The notes under the pieces: generated by a model | What the model was told of the DNA's origin: nothing | Databases searched by the model: none | Seen by the model: the letters and a program-made list of their open reading frames with translations, nothing else | Made by a program: the position numbers and the translations under genes | Source: Aurantibacter_A sp965215845 | GTDB taxonomy: Bacteria > Bacteroidota > Bacteroidia > Flavobacteriales > Flavobacteriaceae | Assembly (NCBI GenBank): GCA_965215845.1 | Contig: CBDCEL010000004.1 | Location: 2,852,001-2,916,000, forward strand | Length of the DNA: 64,000 nucleotides | Direction of reading: 5' to 3' | Shown: one piece after another, positions 26,087 through 35,201 of the stretch | How positions within the stretch are numbered: the first letter of the stretch is position 1 | Layout: every line of letters starts with the position of its first letter

Positions 26087-28216
26087 ATGAAAGAACACCA
26101 TGACGTACTGATAGTGGGTGCAGGGCCATCGGGATCTATAGCGGCCTTGTGTCTAGCTCGAGAGGGTTTTAATGTGCTTCTATTGGACAAAAGCGATTTT
26201 CCCCGTGACAAAAGTTGCGGTGATGGGCTGACCCGCACCTCTACCAAATTGTTGTATGAATTGGGTCTTTGGCCCCGTTTCGAGGAATTTCAGAGAATTG
26301 CAGGGGTCAAAGTCTTCATCGAGGACGAAGGATTTCGGCAATTTGACTATCCTGACTATCTCTCCCACCCAGGTCATGGATTGGTTGTTCCGAGGATGAA
26401 GCTTGATGCCATTCTCTGGGAAGAAGCCCTTGCCAATGGAGCCGATTTCAGGAGTAAGGCCAATTTTAGGCAACTGATATACGACGAATTTGGAAAGGTA
26501 GCAGGTGTCGAATTGGTCAGTGGGGAACGCTATTTTGCCGATTTGGTCATTGCAGCGGACGGTGCTTCTTCGAAAATCGCATATGAAGCCAATTTGGCAA
26601 GCACGCCCAAGAACAGATTGGGCTTTGGTATTCGAGGTTATTATAGCAATGTGCATGATTTGAACGAACGATTGGAGCTCTTTTTGCCGATTCTAGACAG
26701 TTCCAAAAAGCGGGTATTGCCATCATATGGGTGGGTCTTTCCGGTTGACGATAATATCGTGAATATCGGTGTAGGCCTTATCGAGAAGACCGATAAAGAC
26801 AATATTCGATCGGTGATGGACATGTTTGTGGAAAAACTGGGAAAAACAGATTCGCGATTTGAAAAAATGAAGTTGGAAGGGAAGCACTTTGGGGCTCCGA
26901 TGCGATTTGACTTTAAACCTGAACGCACCTTTGCCCCCGGACTTCTTTTGGTGGGCGATGCCGCAGGAATGATAAGCCCGTTTACCGGCGAGGGTATCGG
27001 GTATGCTATTGAGACGGGCAGAATGGCCGCCGCCCTGTTTTCGAAAATCAAAAGAAATAAAAACCCTGATTTTACCGACCTTTCCGAATACGGGCGTCAA
27101 CTTGCCTCAAAATACCAAGGCTATTTTGAAACAGGTACCACCTCTATAAGTCGCTATCATCTGGTATGGAAGGTATTGAAAAGCACTTTTCAAAATGATG
27201 AGCCCTTGTTCAGTACCATTCGACAGGCAACGGTATTTCCAGAAGGTATCGGTGAGTCTTTTTTTGACCAGTATACTGAAAACATTGCCGAACTCATTGT
27301 AAAGTCCACGGGCTCCTTGAGAACGGATTTGCTTTCCATTGCCGATAACATCATCAATATAACTCGAGAAGATTGGCCCTTTTTATCACGCCTTTTTACT
27401 GCCTCCCAGGTTACTCCCGGTATTCCTTTTAGGCCCTCGTTGTTCTTGTTACTGGCGGGTTACGACGATCATGTAGATCGAAATCTATTGGTCAAATTGG
27501 GAACTGCCCTAGAGCTTGGCTTTGCAGCGACAATTTGCCATGATAGCATTATTGAAGATGGTTGCGGGATTATGAAAGGAGGCGTAAACTGGGGTAATAT
27601 GATCGCCATTTTGGTCGGTGATTTTTTACTGGGTAAATCTTTTGAACTGGTGGCTAGGCTCGATCCGAAATATACCCGGCTAATTGCGAACGCCATGGGT
27701 CGTTCGAATGAGGGAATGGTTCGGTTGCGGAATATATTGGAAACCAAAGGCATGTGCAGCGTTGAACAATATTTGCAGATATGCTATCAAAAACAGGGCT
27801 ATGCTTTCGAGCTCTGCAACCAGTTGGGAGCCGTGGCCAGACAGGCTAATATCTCAGAGGTGAGGGCCCTGAGGGAATTCGGTAAATACTTTGGTGCAGC
27901 ATATTTTATTGTGGAGGATACCTTGAACCATATGGCCAAAAAGAAAGCGGATTTTAAAGTGGAAGTGGCCAACCCTTTGTATCTTAGGGATGAACAAATG
28001 AGTTTGATTCGGTTGTTGCTAAACGAGAATCAAAGTAATCGAGAGAATGTTTATTATGAAAGCGAATGTGTGCAAAGATGTTTTGCCATAGCCAAAGAAG
28101 AAATGAAAAAGGCCAAAGTTGAATTGAATGGAATCGCCAATGCGGCCACAAAAGAATCTCTTGACAATCTTTGTGGTCACGTAATTGAGAAGACTTTAAA
28201 GACAGAATTGGTATGA
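26087..28216 (+). CDS. Geranylgeranyl-reductase-family flavoprotein fused to a degenerate prenyltransferase domain
   Basis: A 709-aa fusion. Residues 1-~400 are an FAD-dependent reductase of the geranylgeranyl reductase family: GAGPSG at 11-16, SDFPRDKSCGDGL, and GDAAGMISPFTGEGIGYA around Asp291. These enzymes saturate polyprenyl double bonds. From ~420 to the end is an all-helical trans-prenyltransferase-like domain (GIPFRPSLFLLLAGY; LELGFAATICHDSIIEDG). The first Asp-rich motif is Asp486-Ser-Ile-Ile-Glu490, and the second is reduced to VEDTLN (609-614), so this half is probably non-catalytic. It may dock the neighbouring synthase or bind polyprenyl chains. It is separated from the synthase gene by 2 nt. 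Confidence 0.82.
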   Translation: MKEHHDVLIVGAGPSGSIAALCLAREGFNVLLLDKSDFPRDKSCGDGLTRTSTKLLYELGLWPRFEEFQRIAGVKVFIEDEGFRQFDYPDYLSHPGHGLVVPRMKLDAILWEEALANGADFRSKANFRQLIYDEFGKVAGVELVSGERYFADLVIAADGASSKIAYEANLASTPKNRLGFGIRGYYSNVHDLNERLELFLPILDSSKKRVLPSYGWVFPVDDNIVNIGVGLIEKTDKDNIRSVMDMFVEKLGKTDSRFEKMKLEGKHFGAPMRFDFKPERTFAPGLLLVGDAAGMISPFTGEGIGYAIETGRMAAALFSKIKRNKNPDFTDLSEYGRQLASKYQGYFETGTTSISRYHLVWKVLKSTFQNDEPLFSTIRQATVFPEGIGESFFDQYTENIAELIVKSTGSLRTDLLSIADNIINITREDWPFLSRLFTASQVTPGIPFRPSLFLLLAGYDDHVDRNLLVKLGTALELGFAATICHDSIIEDGCGIMKGGVNWGNMIAILVGDFLLGKSFELVARLDPKYTRLIANAMGRSNEGMVRLRNILETKGMCSVEQYLQICYQKQGYAFELCNQLGAVARQANISEVRALREFGKYFGAAYFIVEDTLNHMAKKKADFKVEVANPLYLRDEQMSLIRLLLNENQSNRENVYYESECVQRCFAIAKEEMKKAKVELNGIANAATKESLDNLCGHVIEKTLKTELV

Positions 28217-28506
28217 AGTTTGCCGGTATTTTGATACTAGCTGTGCTGAGCCTCGCTTGCGTGGGTTGTGGCACAAAATATGATGAGATGAATCAAAATA
28301 TGCAAGAAATCAGAGAGGTATTCAAAGCGGACAAGGCCGTTATCATAGAAAAATATGGAGCGTCCGGTGCGGGCATCGGCAAGCGCAAAGGCCTAATTGT
28401 CATAGTAGTTTATGTCGCCCCGGAAACACTATCGCGCCCCCTTGATACCCATTGGAAGAATATACCGCTCATATTTGAAAATATCGGCGAGGTAAGGGCC
28501 CAGTAG
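28213..28506 (+). CDS. Small lipoprotein (97 aa), end of the prenyl/PKD operon
   Basis: A lipoprotein with a short signal (LSLACVGC); the mature protein is about 78 residues. It contains a helical segment (YDEMNQNMQEIREVFKADK), a Gly-rich turn (GASGAGIGKRKG) and a beta stretch (LIVIVVYVAPE). It overlaps the reductase gene by the 4-bp ATGA. It may act with the operon's lipid product at the membrane. No family was recognised. Confidence 0.72.
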   Translation: MKFAGILILAVLSLACVGCGTKYDEMNQNMQEIREVFKADKAVIIEKYGASGAGIGKRKGLIVIVVYVAPETLSRPLDTHWKNIPLIFENIGEVRAQ

Positions 28507-28807
28507 CCTTGTCTTTTGGAATACTGTCCGGATCAATAGTTCTTGACTAAAAATAACTCAATATGACAAAGTATCTTCGGATGTGAATTTTGGAGACTAG
28601 GACATAACCTGCAAAGACCTTGTATATTGAGTTTATAATGGGTTTGTTTCCTTGCCCGAGGAATGAGTTTCTTTTTTACTATAAAAAATCATTGTTCCAG
28701 CTCCAATTCTCAAGATTGTTCCAGTGGTCCTAATAATGTCCGTGTTCTAAGTGCAAGGCCTGACGGGTAAGCGGAAATTTTGTATCGTTTCCCATCTTAA
28801 ATTGTCG
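28507..28807. other. Convergent intergenic region
   Basis: A stretch of ~300 bp between the end of the lipoprotein gene and the end of tssO. Only very short open frames are present, with no clear hairpin-plus-T terminator. Nothing functional could be supported. Confidence 0.5.
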
Positions 28808-29314
28808 CTATCGTGACCGCCTTTCAATATAAAGTTCCCGCTCCAATTGTTTTAGGTCATCCTGACATTCATCTAAGGCAGTTTTGTATTCGGCGATTGT
28901 CGTTTCGGCATCCTTTAACTCCAATAGATTTTCTTTGGTAGCCTGAAGTTCGACATACAATTGTATGATATCCATATGCATATCATACAAATAGGTGGAA
29001 TCTTTTGCAGGGATCTTCTTTTGCAGATCGACGATCTTATCGTTTATCAAAGAACTTTGATATGAAATGTTCTGCCCTTCGATATCCATGGAATCGATAA
29101 GACCTTTTAAGCCTTTCATTTCAGAAAAGAATTCCGCTTGAAATTTGCTTTCGGTCTCTGACCTCTTCGCCTTTTGACGCAATAACTCGTTCTCCTTTTT
29201 CGGAACCTTATAATTGAAGAAAACGGCCGCCTGCACTGAACAAACTGTCACTATAAATAGGGCTAAAAACTTTAAAAAGCTGTTCCTTCTTTTTTTGCTG
29301 TTCTTTGGTTTCAT
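28808..29314 (-). CDS. tssO: Type VI secretion membrane protein TssO
   Basis: A 168-aa, single-span inner-membrane protein of the Bacteroidota T6SS. A basic N-terminus is followed by one transmembrane helix (FLKFLALFIVTVCSVQAAVFF), then long periplasmic coiled coils (KAKRSETESKFQAEFF; ELQATKENLLELKD; DECQDDLKQLERELYIERR). In the subtype iii T6SS, TssO belongs to the specific set that replaces the TssJLM envelope complex. It is the last gene of the leftward tssE-F-PKD-K-O run, 48 nt after tssK. Confidence 0.85.
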   Translation of the reverse strand: MKPKNSKKRRNSFLKFLALFIVTVCSVQAAVFFNYKVPKKENELLRQKAKRSETESKFQAEFFSEMKGLKGLIDSMDIEGQNISYQSSLINDKIVDLQKKIPAKDSTYLYDMHMDIIQLYVELQATKENLLELKDAETTIAEYKTALDECQDDLKQLERELYIERRSR

Positions 29315-29361
29315 TTTTTTAAATTTTATGAGGTTTACTTTTTCTATCTTCGAAATCGTCC

Positions 29362-30522
29362 TTAATCCAATAAGAAACTTCTTCTTCCTTTAAGTTCTGA
29401 TTGTTCCACAGACTCTTCTTTTACGAAAATTCCTGATTCGGCTTTTTTGCCGATGTATTCCAGCTCGCTTAACTTTTTGAATAACGACAACATGAGTTTG
29501 GTGAACGAGGAGACTTTGACCATTGCAGAGTTGATATCACCGTGCTTATATTCCAATTCGATGGTGTCGACCAAGATATTTTCAAAGGCACCTTGGTTCA
29601 AATCACACCAATTTGTCAGATAATTGAGAAAATTTTCCTTGCCCGTGCCTACATAAACATCAAGGCTGCCTTTAATTACCCTTGCCAGATTTATCAGTTT
29701 GGTAATCATGTCGATCGGCGGGCCGAATTTGTCGACCAACCGAAACTCGGTTATGTTTTCATTCAGATAACGCATTACTTGCTCAGACAGGTACAAGGCT
29801 ATATTGGCCAAATCATTCGATTGTTTCTTTTGATGGATTTTTTGAATGATATGCAACGAAAACGATTCCATTTGATTTAGAAACGATCCCAATTCGGTGT
29901 AGATGAATTTAAGGTCGGGGTGACTTTGAACCGATCGGCATGGGGGAATAAAGTCTTGATCGACCACAGGATTGTCACCAGAGAGCCGAATTTTTCCAAT
30001 TGTTACATGGTGCAAGCCCATTTCTTGATTTGAACTTCCGATACTGGGCAGAATGTCTAGATGGTACCTTGGAAAAACATATGGTCTTCGCGGTGGTTCT
30101 TCCCCAATTTCACTATTGCCGGCCTCGACCCTCTCAAAAGGGTTGACCGAAAGAACCACATACCATTCTTTTTCCTCATTGCTCGTGTCGTAACGTTGCT
30201 TTAAGGAATGCCCGGCTCCACCTAATACCCCATTGATATTAGAGGTAAGTTCAATTTGATAACCGCCCAGGGTTATAGCTCGGCAGGTGTTGAGAACTAC
30301 CTCGATAGTAGATTGCCCATCAACGGAAATGGTCAGGTCGAGTGAACTTTCCAGATCTGAGTGTTGAGACAAAAGACCATAGTTAACTGGCGAAACATTA
30401 TTTTGCTCGGCGTTCTTTACAATTTCTAGAATAGAATTCTCCATAGCGATGAAATGATCTTTGTTGATTTTCATTCCGTCGATCCAGTTCACCCTATGAT
30501 GGTTTTTATCTTTTGTTTTCAT
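29362..30522 (-). CDS. tssK: Type VI secretion baseplate protein TssK
   Basis: A 386-aa TssK. The N-terminal signature VNWIDGMKINKDHFIAME corresponds to the V-x-W-x-x-G-M-x-x-x-x-x-H-F start of the family. The shell-like N-terminal domain and central helical domain (LYLSEQVMRYLNENITEFRL) follow, and the C-terminus is shorter than in proteobacterial TssK. It connects the baseplate to the envelope complex in the cytoplasm. It lies 14 nt after the PKD gene and before tssO. Confidence 0.9.
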   Translation of the reverse strand: MKTKDKNHHRVNWIDGMKINKDHFIAMENSILEIVKNAEQNNVSPVNYGLLSQHSDLESSLDLTISVDGQSTIEVVLNTCRAITLGGYQIELTSNINGVLGGAGHSLKQRYDTSNEEKEWYVVLSVNPFERVEAGNSEIGEEPPRRPYVFPRYHLDILPSIGSSNQEMGLHHVTIGKIRLSGDNPVVDQDFIPPCRSVQSHPDLKFIYTELGSFLNQMESFSLHIIQKIHQKKQSNDLANIALYLSEQVMRYLNENITEFRLVDKFGPPIDMITKLINLARVIKGSLDVYVGTGKENFLNYLTNWCDLNQGAFENILVDTIELEYKHGDINSAMVKVSSFTKLMLSLFKKLSELEYIGKKAESGIFVKEESVEQSELKGRRSFLLD

Positions 30523-30536
30523 AATTTACTTTGATT

Positions 30537-31547
30537 TTAAAACAGCCCGGATTTTTTATATGCTATCTGAAAGCTCGATATACAATTCGAATCGGCCTTG
30601 CGAATAAGATTCAAGCTTCTTATTTTGATTTTTTTGCCACTTATCTTTTCACAGAAATCCAGAAAGGTGGTATTTCTGCCATTTACCTCGATTAAAGGGT
30701 TGTCATCTCCGCAGAAAAATTCCGAAAAAACCTGAGGATTAATTTTTCCGCCGGCGACCATTTTGATTTTGTTCTCAAAATTGCCTGTCGTAATAAAGGG
30801 TACAATATTTGGTTCTTCTTCTTTTTCCTCTTCAATTTCTTCCATTTCCGTACCTTCAGGTGCTTGGTCCAATTCTAGCCTTTTATCCCTTCTTTGGCGT
30901 TTGCTTTTCTCGATTTTGTCACTGGATTCCGGTAAGGGAACTACGTTGATTTTCTTTTTTCGGATATAGGTCAGGTCGCCGTTGACGATTAGCGACACCG
31001 TTTTTAGGCCTGGCTCCTCATAGCTATATTCAGCTGTTTTGGTCGTAGCGTTTGCACTTGCGGTTTCCCCAAATCGCCACTCCCAAGAGTTGGCATTTTC
31101 GGTTTGATCCCTTACCCGTAATACTTGCCCGACTTTAATCATTTTGGGCAATTCAAATTGAGGAAACTTTGTGGAATCCAGTGCGACCAGTTTTTCCTTG
31201 ATTGAAATGGTTTCGACTTTTTCACACTGATTGTTGACCACTAGCCGCACTTCAAAGTCTCCCTTGTCGTAAAATATGTGAAGAGGATTCTTTTGGGAGA
31301 CCGTTTCGGAACCATCTCCGAAATCCCAATTCCATTCCAATGCTCCTTCCGTTCGGTCAGTGAATTTAATTATCTCTCCGACTCGATATGCATTAGCGGA
31401 ATGCACCATAAAAACCTCATCGCAGGGCGCATTATTGACATACCTGAATGCCAAAGTGGTGGTGGATATCAAAAACACCAATGCGAACAATTGAATTACA
31501 GATTTGTCGATATGGGTCGACATATTATTACTTTTACTCATGGCCAA
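30537..31547 (-). CDS. T6SS-associated PKD-domain membrane protein (TssP candidate)
   Basis: A 336-aa protein with one N-terminal transmembrane helix (SVIQLFALVFLISTTTLAF) and a periplasmic part. Two PKD-type domains are seen (EWNWDFGDGSETVSQKNPLH; SWEWRFGETASAN), then an acidic linker (EEIEEEKEEEPN) and a C-terminal globular domain. It lies between tssF and tssK in the same direction. Position and topology fit TssP, one of the Bacteroidota-specific TssNOPQR envelope proteins, but the letter is inferred from context. PKD domains may contact peptidoglycan or other envelope subunits. Confidence 0.65.
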   Translation of the reverse strand: MAMSKSNNMSTHIDKSVIQLFALVFLISTTTLAFRYVNNAPCDEVFMVHSANAYRVGEIIKFTDRTEGALEWNWDFGDGSETVSQKNPLHIFYDKGDFEVRLVVNNQCEKVETISIKEKLVALDSTKFPQFELPKMIKVGQVLRVRDQTENANSWEWRFGETASANATTKTAEYSYEEPGLKTVSLIVNGDLTYIRKKKINVVPLPESSDKIEKSKRQRRDKRLELDQAPEGTEMEEIEEEKEEEPNIVPFITTGNFENKIKMVAGGKINPQVFSEFFCGDDNPLIEVNGRNTTFLDFCEKISGKKIKIRSLNLIRKADSNCISSFQIAYKKSGLF

Positions 31548-31601
31548 TTTTTAAATTGTTACTTCTCTTTCCGGTGTTTCGATTGCATCCACGGCAATTC
31601 C

Positions 31602-33431
31602 TTACTTAGTGATGGTTATTTTATAGGGGAGCACGTTCATCGATTTCTTTTTTAGATGATAAAGCAGATTGCTTCCCAGGGTCTCCCATACAATATGGTC
31701 CGTCTTGACAGCACGATTGGGCGTCAAAACGATTTCCATACAGGGTAAAAGCCCCTTTTTGAGATCGATATCCTTTTTATAGCCTCGTTTTATTTCGACT
31801 TTGTTTATTTTGTTTCCGTATAGTTCGATACATAGGGCCTTGATGTCTTCCCTGGTAACAACCCTGTCTCGTGAAAGCAATGTTTTTCTTGAAGAATGAA
31901 GACGGTCCTGGAACTTCGGGTCATCTTTTCCACCATGTGTGGTGGTCAAAAGATAGCTTGCGCCCTGCTTGATGCCGATTCCCTTATATACTGGGATTTT
32001 ACTTCCTGATTTGATGTTATTGCCTTCACTTCCGTTGGTGGTCCAATACTCCACCAAAAGTTGCTCTGTTATTTTATATGGCTTTATCGAGATATAGTTG
32101 GTGTGCGTCAAATCGCCGGCGGCCTCTGAAATCTTCTTCTCCAAAAGGGCAATTGCCTGGTTCAAAACCTTGAGATTGCCACGTAAAAAGTCGTTGTTCA
32201 AAAATGAGAAGGCCGCACTTTCATCTTTTAATAGTTCAATGAGATGAAGAATGTATTCTCGGGCCTTGCGTTTGTCAAGTTTTCCGATGCTATTGCCCCT
32301 AACAATAAAAGTTCCCTTTTCGATTTTTGCACTGTCCTTGCCTCTTGCCACATAAGCTTTACCGTCGGTATTCGTAATCGACTTGATATCGAAAAACAGG
32401 TTTTCGGTTTGTATGGGAAGCAAGTTGATGAATTGTTTGGTGGAATACGAGAAGTCTTCCAATTTTCTGTTGACGACCGGAAATGCGTTCAAATGGCATT
32501 TTACATTTTTCAATGTTGAACTGCTTAAGACTTCCGGGAAGTCGATTTTTATCCATCGTATCGTTTCATCAATCTTGATATCGTTGTCTGCTAAGGTGTC
32601 ATTTAATTCGTCGAATACCGATTTTTTAATTCCCTTGTTGCATAGCAGGGTGATATAGTTTTTTTCGTATCTATTGATAACCTGTTGGCACGCGACCTTC
32701 GTCTTATTGGATACATTTTCGAAAATGTCTTCCAATAGTGAAAACTTGGCGGTCGTTTGCGAATGAAAACCGCTCGTGACATCGATTGCACCGTTCTCCG
32801 ATGACCATTCGGCATTCAACAAATGATGGTAGAACAATTCGTCGCCGCCTGCCCTGTTCATGTCAAAATAAAGAGAGACCTTTTCTAAGGGAATGGTCTC
32901 AAGGTCACTCGTAAGGCCCAAATACAAAGTCGATGTATCCAACTTTGAACTTTCTAATATTGATATTTTGTCTTGGCTTTTTCCCTCTTTACTGATTTCC
33001 AAAAAGGTCTTTGCAGTCGCCATGAATTGTACGCGGGCATTGATTAGATTGAAACCCTGTACCGGCGAGAAATAGATGTCTTTATATTTTAGCGAGGTGG
33101 TATTATGTACTTTTGATTTTCTGTAGTTGAACAGAAATTCCGGTTTGACCCTTACAAGGTCATCGATTGGCTCAGCACACAGAATTCCATGGGCAAGACT
33201 TGGACCATTTATATTTTCTGGTGTCATTAATTGCACTACTTGTTTTGTAATGCGGGTAGTAGAACTATTGACTTCTCCGCCGATTTTTTCGATTTCCGAA
33301 GCACATGCGGACAACAATAAGGTAATGATAGGGTCGAAGGAAGTTTCAATATCGTTGGCCTGAACGTTCCACATCTGGGCAGCGTTCTTGATCATTCTAT
33401 TTTTGATATGCTCTTTAGTGTTTGCTTCCAT
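31602..33431 (-). CDS. tssF: Type VI secretion baseplate protein TssF
   Basis: A 609-aa TssF. The N-terminal helical region (EHIKNRMIKNAAQMWNVQAN; FDPIITLLLSACASEIEKI) and the subsequent Q-L-M-T-P and P-A/S-x-A-H-G-I stretch (PSLAHGILCAEPID) match the Bacteroidota form. VVTREDIKALC near the C-terminus is a family feature. With TssE, TssG and TssK it builds the baseplate wedge in the cytoplasm. It sits 7 nt after tssE and is codirectional. Confidence 0.88.
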   Translation of the reverse strand: MEANTKEHIKNRMIKNAAQMWNVQANDIETSFDPIITLLLSACASEIEKIGGEVNSSTTRITKQVVQLMTPENINGPSLAHGILCAEPIDDLVRVKPEFLFNYRKSKVHNTTSLKYKDIYFSPVQGFNLINARVQFMATAKTFLEISKEGKSQDKISILESSKLDTSTLYLGLTSDLETIPLEKVSLYFDMNRAGGDELFYHHLLNAEWSSENGAIDVTSGFHSQTTAKFSLLEDIFENVSNKTKVACQQVINRYEKNYITLLCNKGIKKSVFDELNDTLADNDIKIDETIRWIKIDFPEVLSSSTLKNVKCHLNAFPVVNRKLEDFSYSTKQFINLLPIQTENLFFDIKSITNTDGKAYVARGKDSAKIEKGTFIVRGNSIGKLDKRKAREYILHLIELLKDESAAFSFLNNDFLRGNLKVLNQAIALLEKKISEAAGDLTHTNYISIKPYKITEQLLVEYWTTNGSEGNNIKSGSKIPVYKGIGIKQGASYLLTTTHGGKDDPKFQDRLHSSRKTLLSRDRVVTREDIKALCIELYGNKINKVEIKRGYKKDIDLKKGLLPCMEIVLTPNRAVKTDHIVWETLGSNLLYHLKKKSMNVLPYKITITK

Positions 33432-33438
33432 GGTTATT

Positions 33439-33870
33439 TTAGTATGACAATGGGCCGATATAGAAATATTCTACATAACTAAAATCCTCGTTTGTTTTTT
33501 TTACTTTCCCTTTTATTCTGATATCAATTCTTTTTTTTATCCGATTTGAACTTTCTATCGCAGTTAATTCCTCCTGTTTTATTCTTACGTTGACCTGTAC
33601 CGCCCTTAGTCTTTTTTCATGCCCGATCAGGGCCTCATATAGAGAACCCTGAATAAAATCCTTTAGTCTATTTGTGCTTTTTAGGTTATCAAAATCCACC
33701 AGCCAGATTGAACAGCCAAAACTCTCATCAAAGGCACATTCGCCGAACGAAGAGGTATTGACAAGGTGTATATAATGTGATATCGACTGGATTAGACTAC
33801 ACCTGTCATGGGCCTTTCGGCCAACAAGTTTGCCGGCATTCAGTGGCAGGGTATAATATTTTGCACTCAT
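33439..33870 (-). CDS. tssE: Type VI secretion baseplate protein TssE (gp25-like)
   Basis: A gp25/GPW-family baseplate wedge protein, 143 aa from the ATG at 33870 (MSAKYYTLPLNAGKLVGRK), which is preferred to the ATG at 33894. The family pattern is visible in SISHYIHLVNTSSFGECAFD and in FIQGSLYEALIGHEKRL, the conserved R/K-L that leads into NVRIKQEELTA. It is first in the leftward operon tssE-tssF-PKD-tssK-tssO. The promoter region is shared with the divergent C40 peptidase gene. Confidence 0.86.
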   Translation of the reverse strand: MSAKYYTLPLNAGKLVGRKAHDRCSLIQSISHYIHLVNTSSFGECAFDESFGCSIWLVDFDNLKSTNRLKDFIQGSLYEALIGHEKRLRAVQVNVRIKQEELTAIESSNRIKKRIDIRIKGKVKKTNEDFSYVEYFYIGPLSY

Positions 33871-33916
33871 GATTTTTAAACAGTGTTTTGACATTAATAG
33901 GTTCCCGTTCGCAAGA

Positions 33917-33924
33917 GGTTAACA
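33917..33924 (-). promoter_or_regulatory. TGTTAACC motif upstream of tssE
   Basis: On the minus strand, TGTTAACC points toward tssE, 47 bp before its ATG at 33870. It is one of four such sites in the T6SS promoters. Confidence 0.35.
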
Positions 33925-34025
33925 TTTGGTCATTTTTTGTCAAAGTAATGGTGGTGTCGGATCAGCGGCGGAAAACCATGGGGCCATGCAAAATGAACCT
34001 TCCATGATAATCTTTTGTTCGAGGA

Positions 34026-34033
34026 TGTTAACC
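34026..34033 (+). promoter_or_regulatory. TGTTAACC motif upstream of the C40 peptidase
   Basis: TGTTAACC on the plus strand points toward the rightward T6SS operon. It forms an inverted pair with the site at 33917-33924 across the divergent promoter. Confidence 0.35.
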
Positions 34034-34184
34034 TAGAAGAAATTGTAATACACAAAACGTTATAAATGAAAATTCAATTTAAGTCAGCAAAAAAATCGGT
34101 ATCATGTATTTAAATTCTACCCTCGTTTCAAACAAGTCGAGTACAGGGTCTCGCAAGGAGAGATCTATTGCCCCGATGGCCCTA

Positions 34185-35192
34185 ATGTCGATTAAGAAAT
34201 GTTTGTTGTTTCTCTTTCAATCCATGGGGATATGCTTTTTCTCCTTCTCTCAAAATCCGACGGTCACGGGAGCTATTTTGGAGGAAGGGAGCGCTGCCAA
34301 AATAGTGGATGCCATAGTTGCCATTGAAGGAACCGCCTTCGTTGAGACGACAGATGAAAACGGACAATTTGTTTTCGACGAGCCCATTCCCCAGAACGAG
34401 TATGTGGTAAGCGTCTCGAAAGATGGGTATGAAGAGCGCTACTTTTTGATCAATGTGATTCAAGGAAAGAAATTAGTGGTGGACCAAGTCGAACTAAAGG
34501 TGACAAAAAAGGAGCGGAAGAGAAGAAAAAAACTGAAGAAATCGACACAAAAGGAAAGTGAAAAGCAAGACAAGAAGGTAGCGAAAGAGACAAAAAGGCT
34601 AAAGAAGGACAAAAAAGGTCCTTTGGGTATCTTAAGGAAGAAAAAGGATCCTGTTGAAGTTGTCTATGAAGACCTTCCAACGGAAATTCGGGAAGACGAA
34701 GTTGAGGTCGTGGAAGTAGCGATCACTCCTTTGCAAAAAAAATATGCTGGAATTATTGGGGTGAGTCCGGAAGAAATCACCAATACAGATCTCTATTCCT
34801 TTATTGAAGAATGGATGGGCGCACCTTATCTAATGGGCGGTGAGTCTAAAGATGGCATCGATTGCTCTTCGTTTGCCCAGCGATTGTTTCTTGCCGTTTA
34901 TGATGAACTTATTGAAAGAACGGCCCAGAACCAAATGGACTCTGAGGCAACCAAGACTTTTGCAGGGGTACAATTCTTAAAAGAAGGCGACCTTGTTTTC
35001 TTCAGGGCTGCGGGAGATTTGAGTGATACGATTACCCATGTGGGCATTTATTTGGGTGGGAAAAAATTTGTGAATGCAACTTCCAGAACTGGTAAGAGTG
35101 GCAGTTCAGGGGTGAAGATCAGTGATCTTTCCGATCCATATTGGAGCAGAAGATTCTTTGCCGGGGGTAGAAGAGTGATTACCAAAAGCTAA
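34185..35192 (+). CDS. T6SS-linked NlpC/P60 (C40) peptidase
   Basis: The start is taken at 34185 (MSIKKCLLFLFQSMGICFFSFSQ would be the signal peptide); the frame opens earlier at 34104. About residues 25-105 are a carboxypeptidase-regulatory-like beta domain (TVTGAILEEGSAAKIVDA). A very basic linker follows (KKERKRRKKLKKS...). The C-terminal NlpC/P60 domain has Cys227 in DGIDCSSFAQ, His285 in ITHVGIYLGG, and Asn in VNATS. It would cut peptidoglycan cross-peptides in the periplasm, presumably to let the T6SS envelope complex through. It is the first gene of the rightward C40-tssG-tssN operon. Confidence 0.82.
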   Translation: MSIKKCLLFLFQSMGICFFSFSQNPTVTGAILEEGSAAKIVDAIVAIEGTAFVETTDENGQFVFDEPIPQNEYVVSVSKDGYEERYFLINVIQGKKLVVDQVELKVTKKERKRRKKLKKSTQKESEKQDKKVAKETKRLKKDKKGPLGILRKKKDPVEVVYEDLPTEIREDEVEVVEVAITPLQKKYAGIIGVSPEEITNTDLYSFIEEWMGAPYLMGGESKDGIDCSSFAQRLFLAVYDELIERTAQNQMDSEATKTFAGVQFLKEGDLVFFRAAGDLSDTITHVGIYLGGKKFVNATSRTGKSGSSGVKISDLSDPYWSRRFFAGGRRVITKS

Positions 35193-35201
35193 TTTTTGAA
35201 G

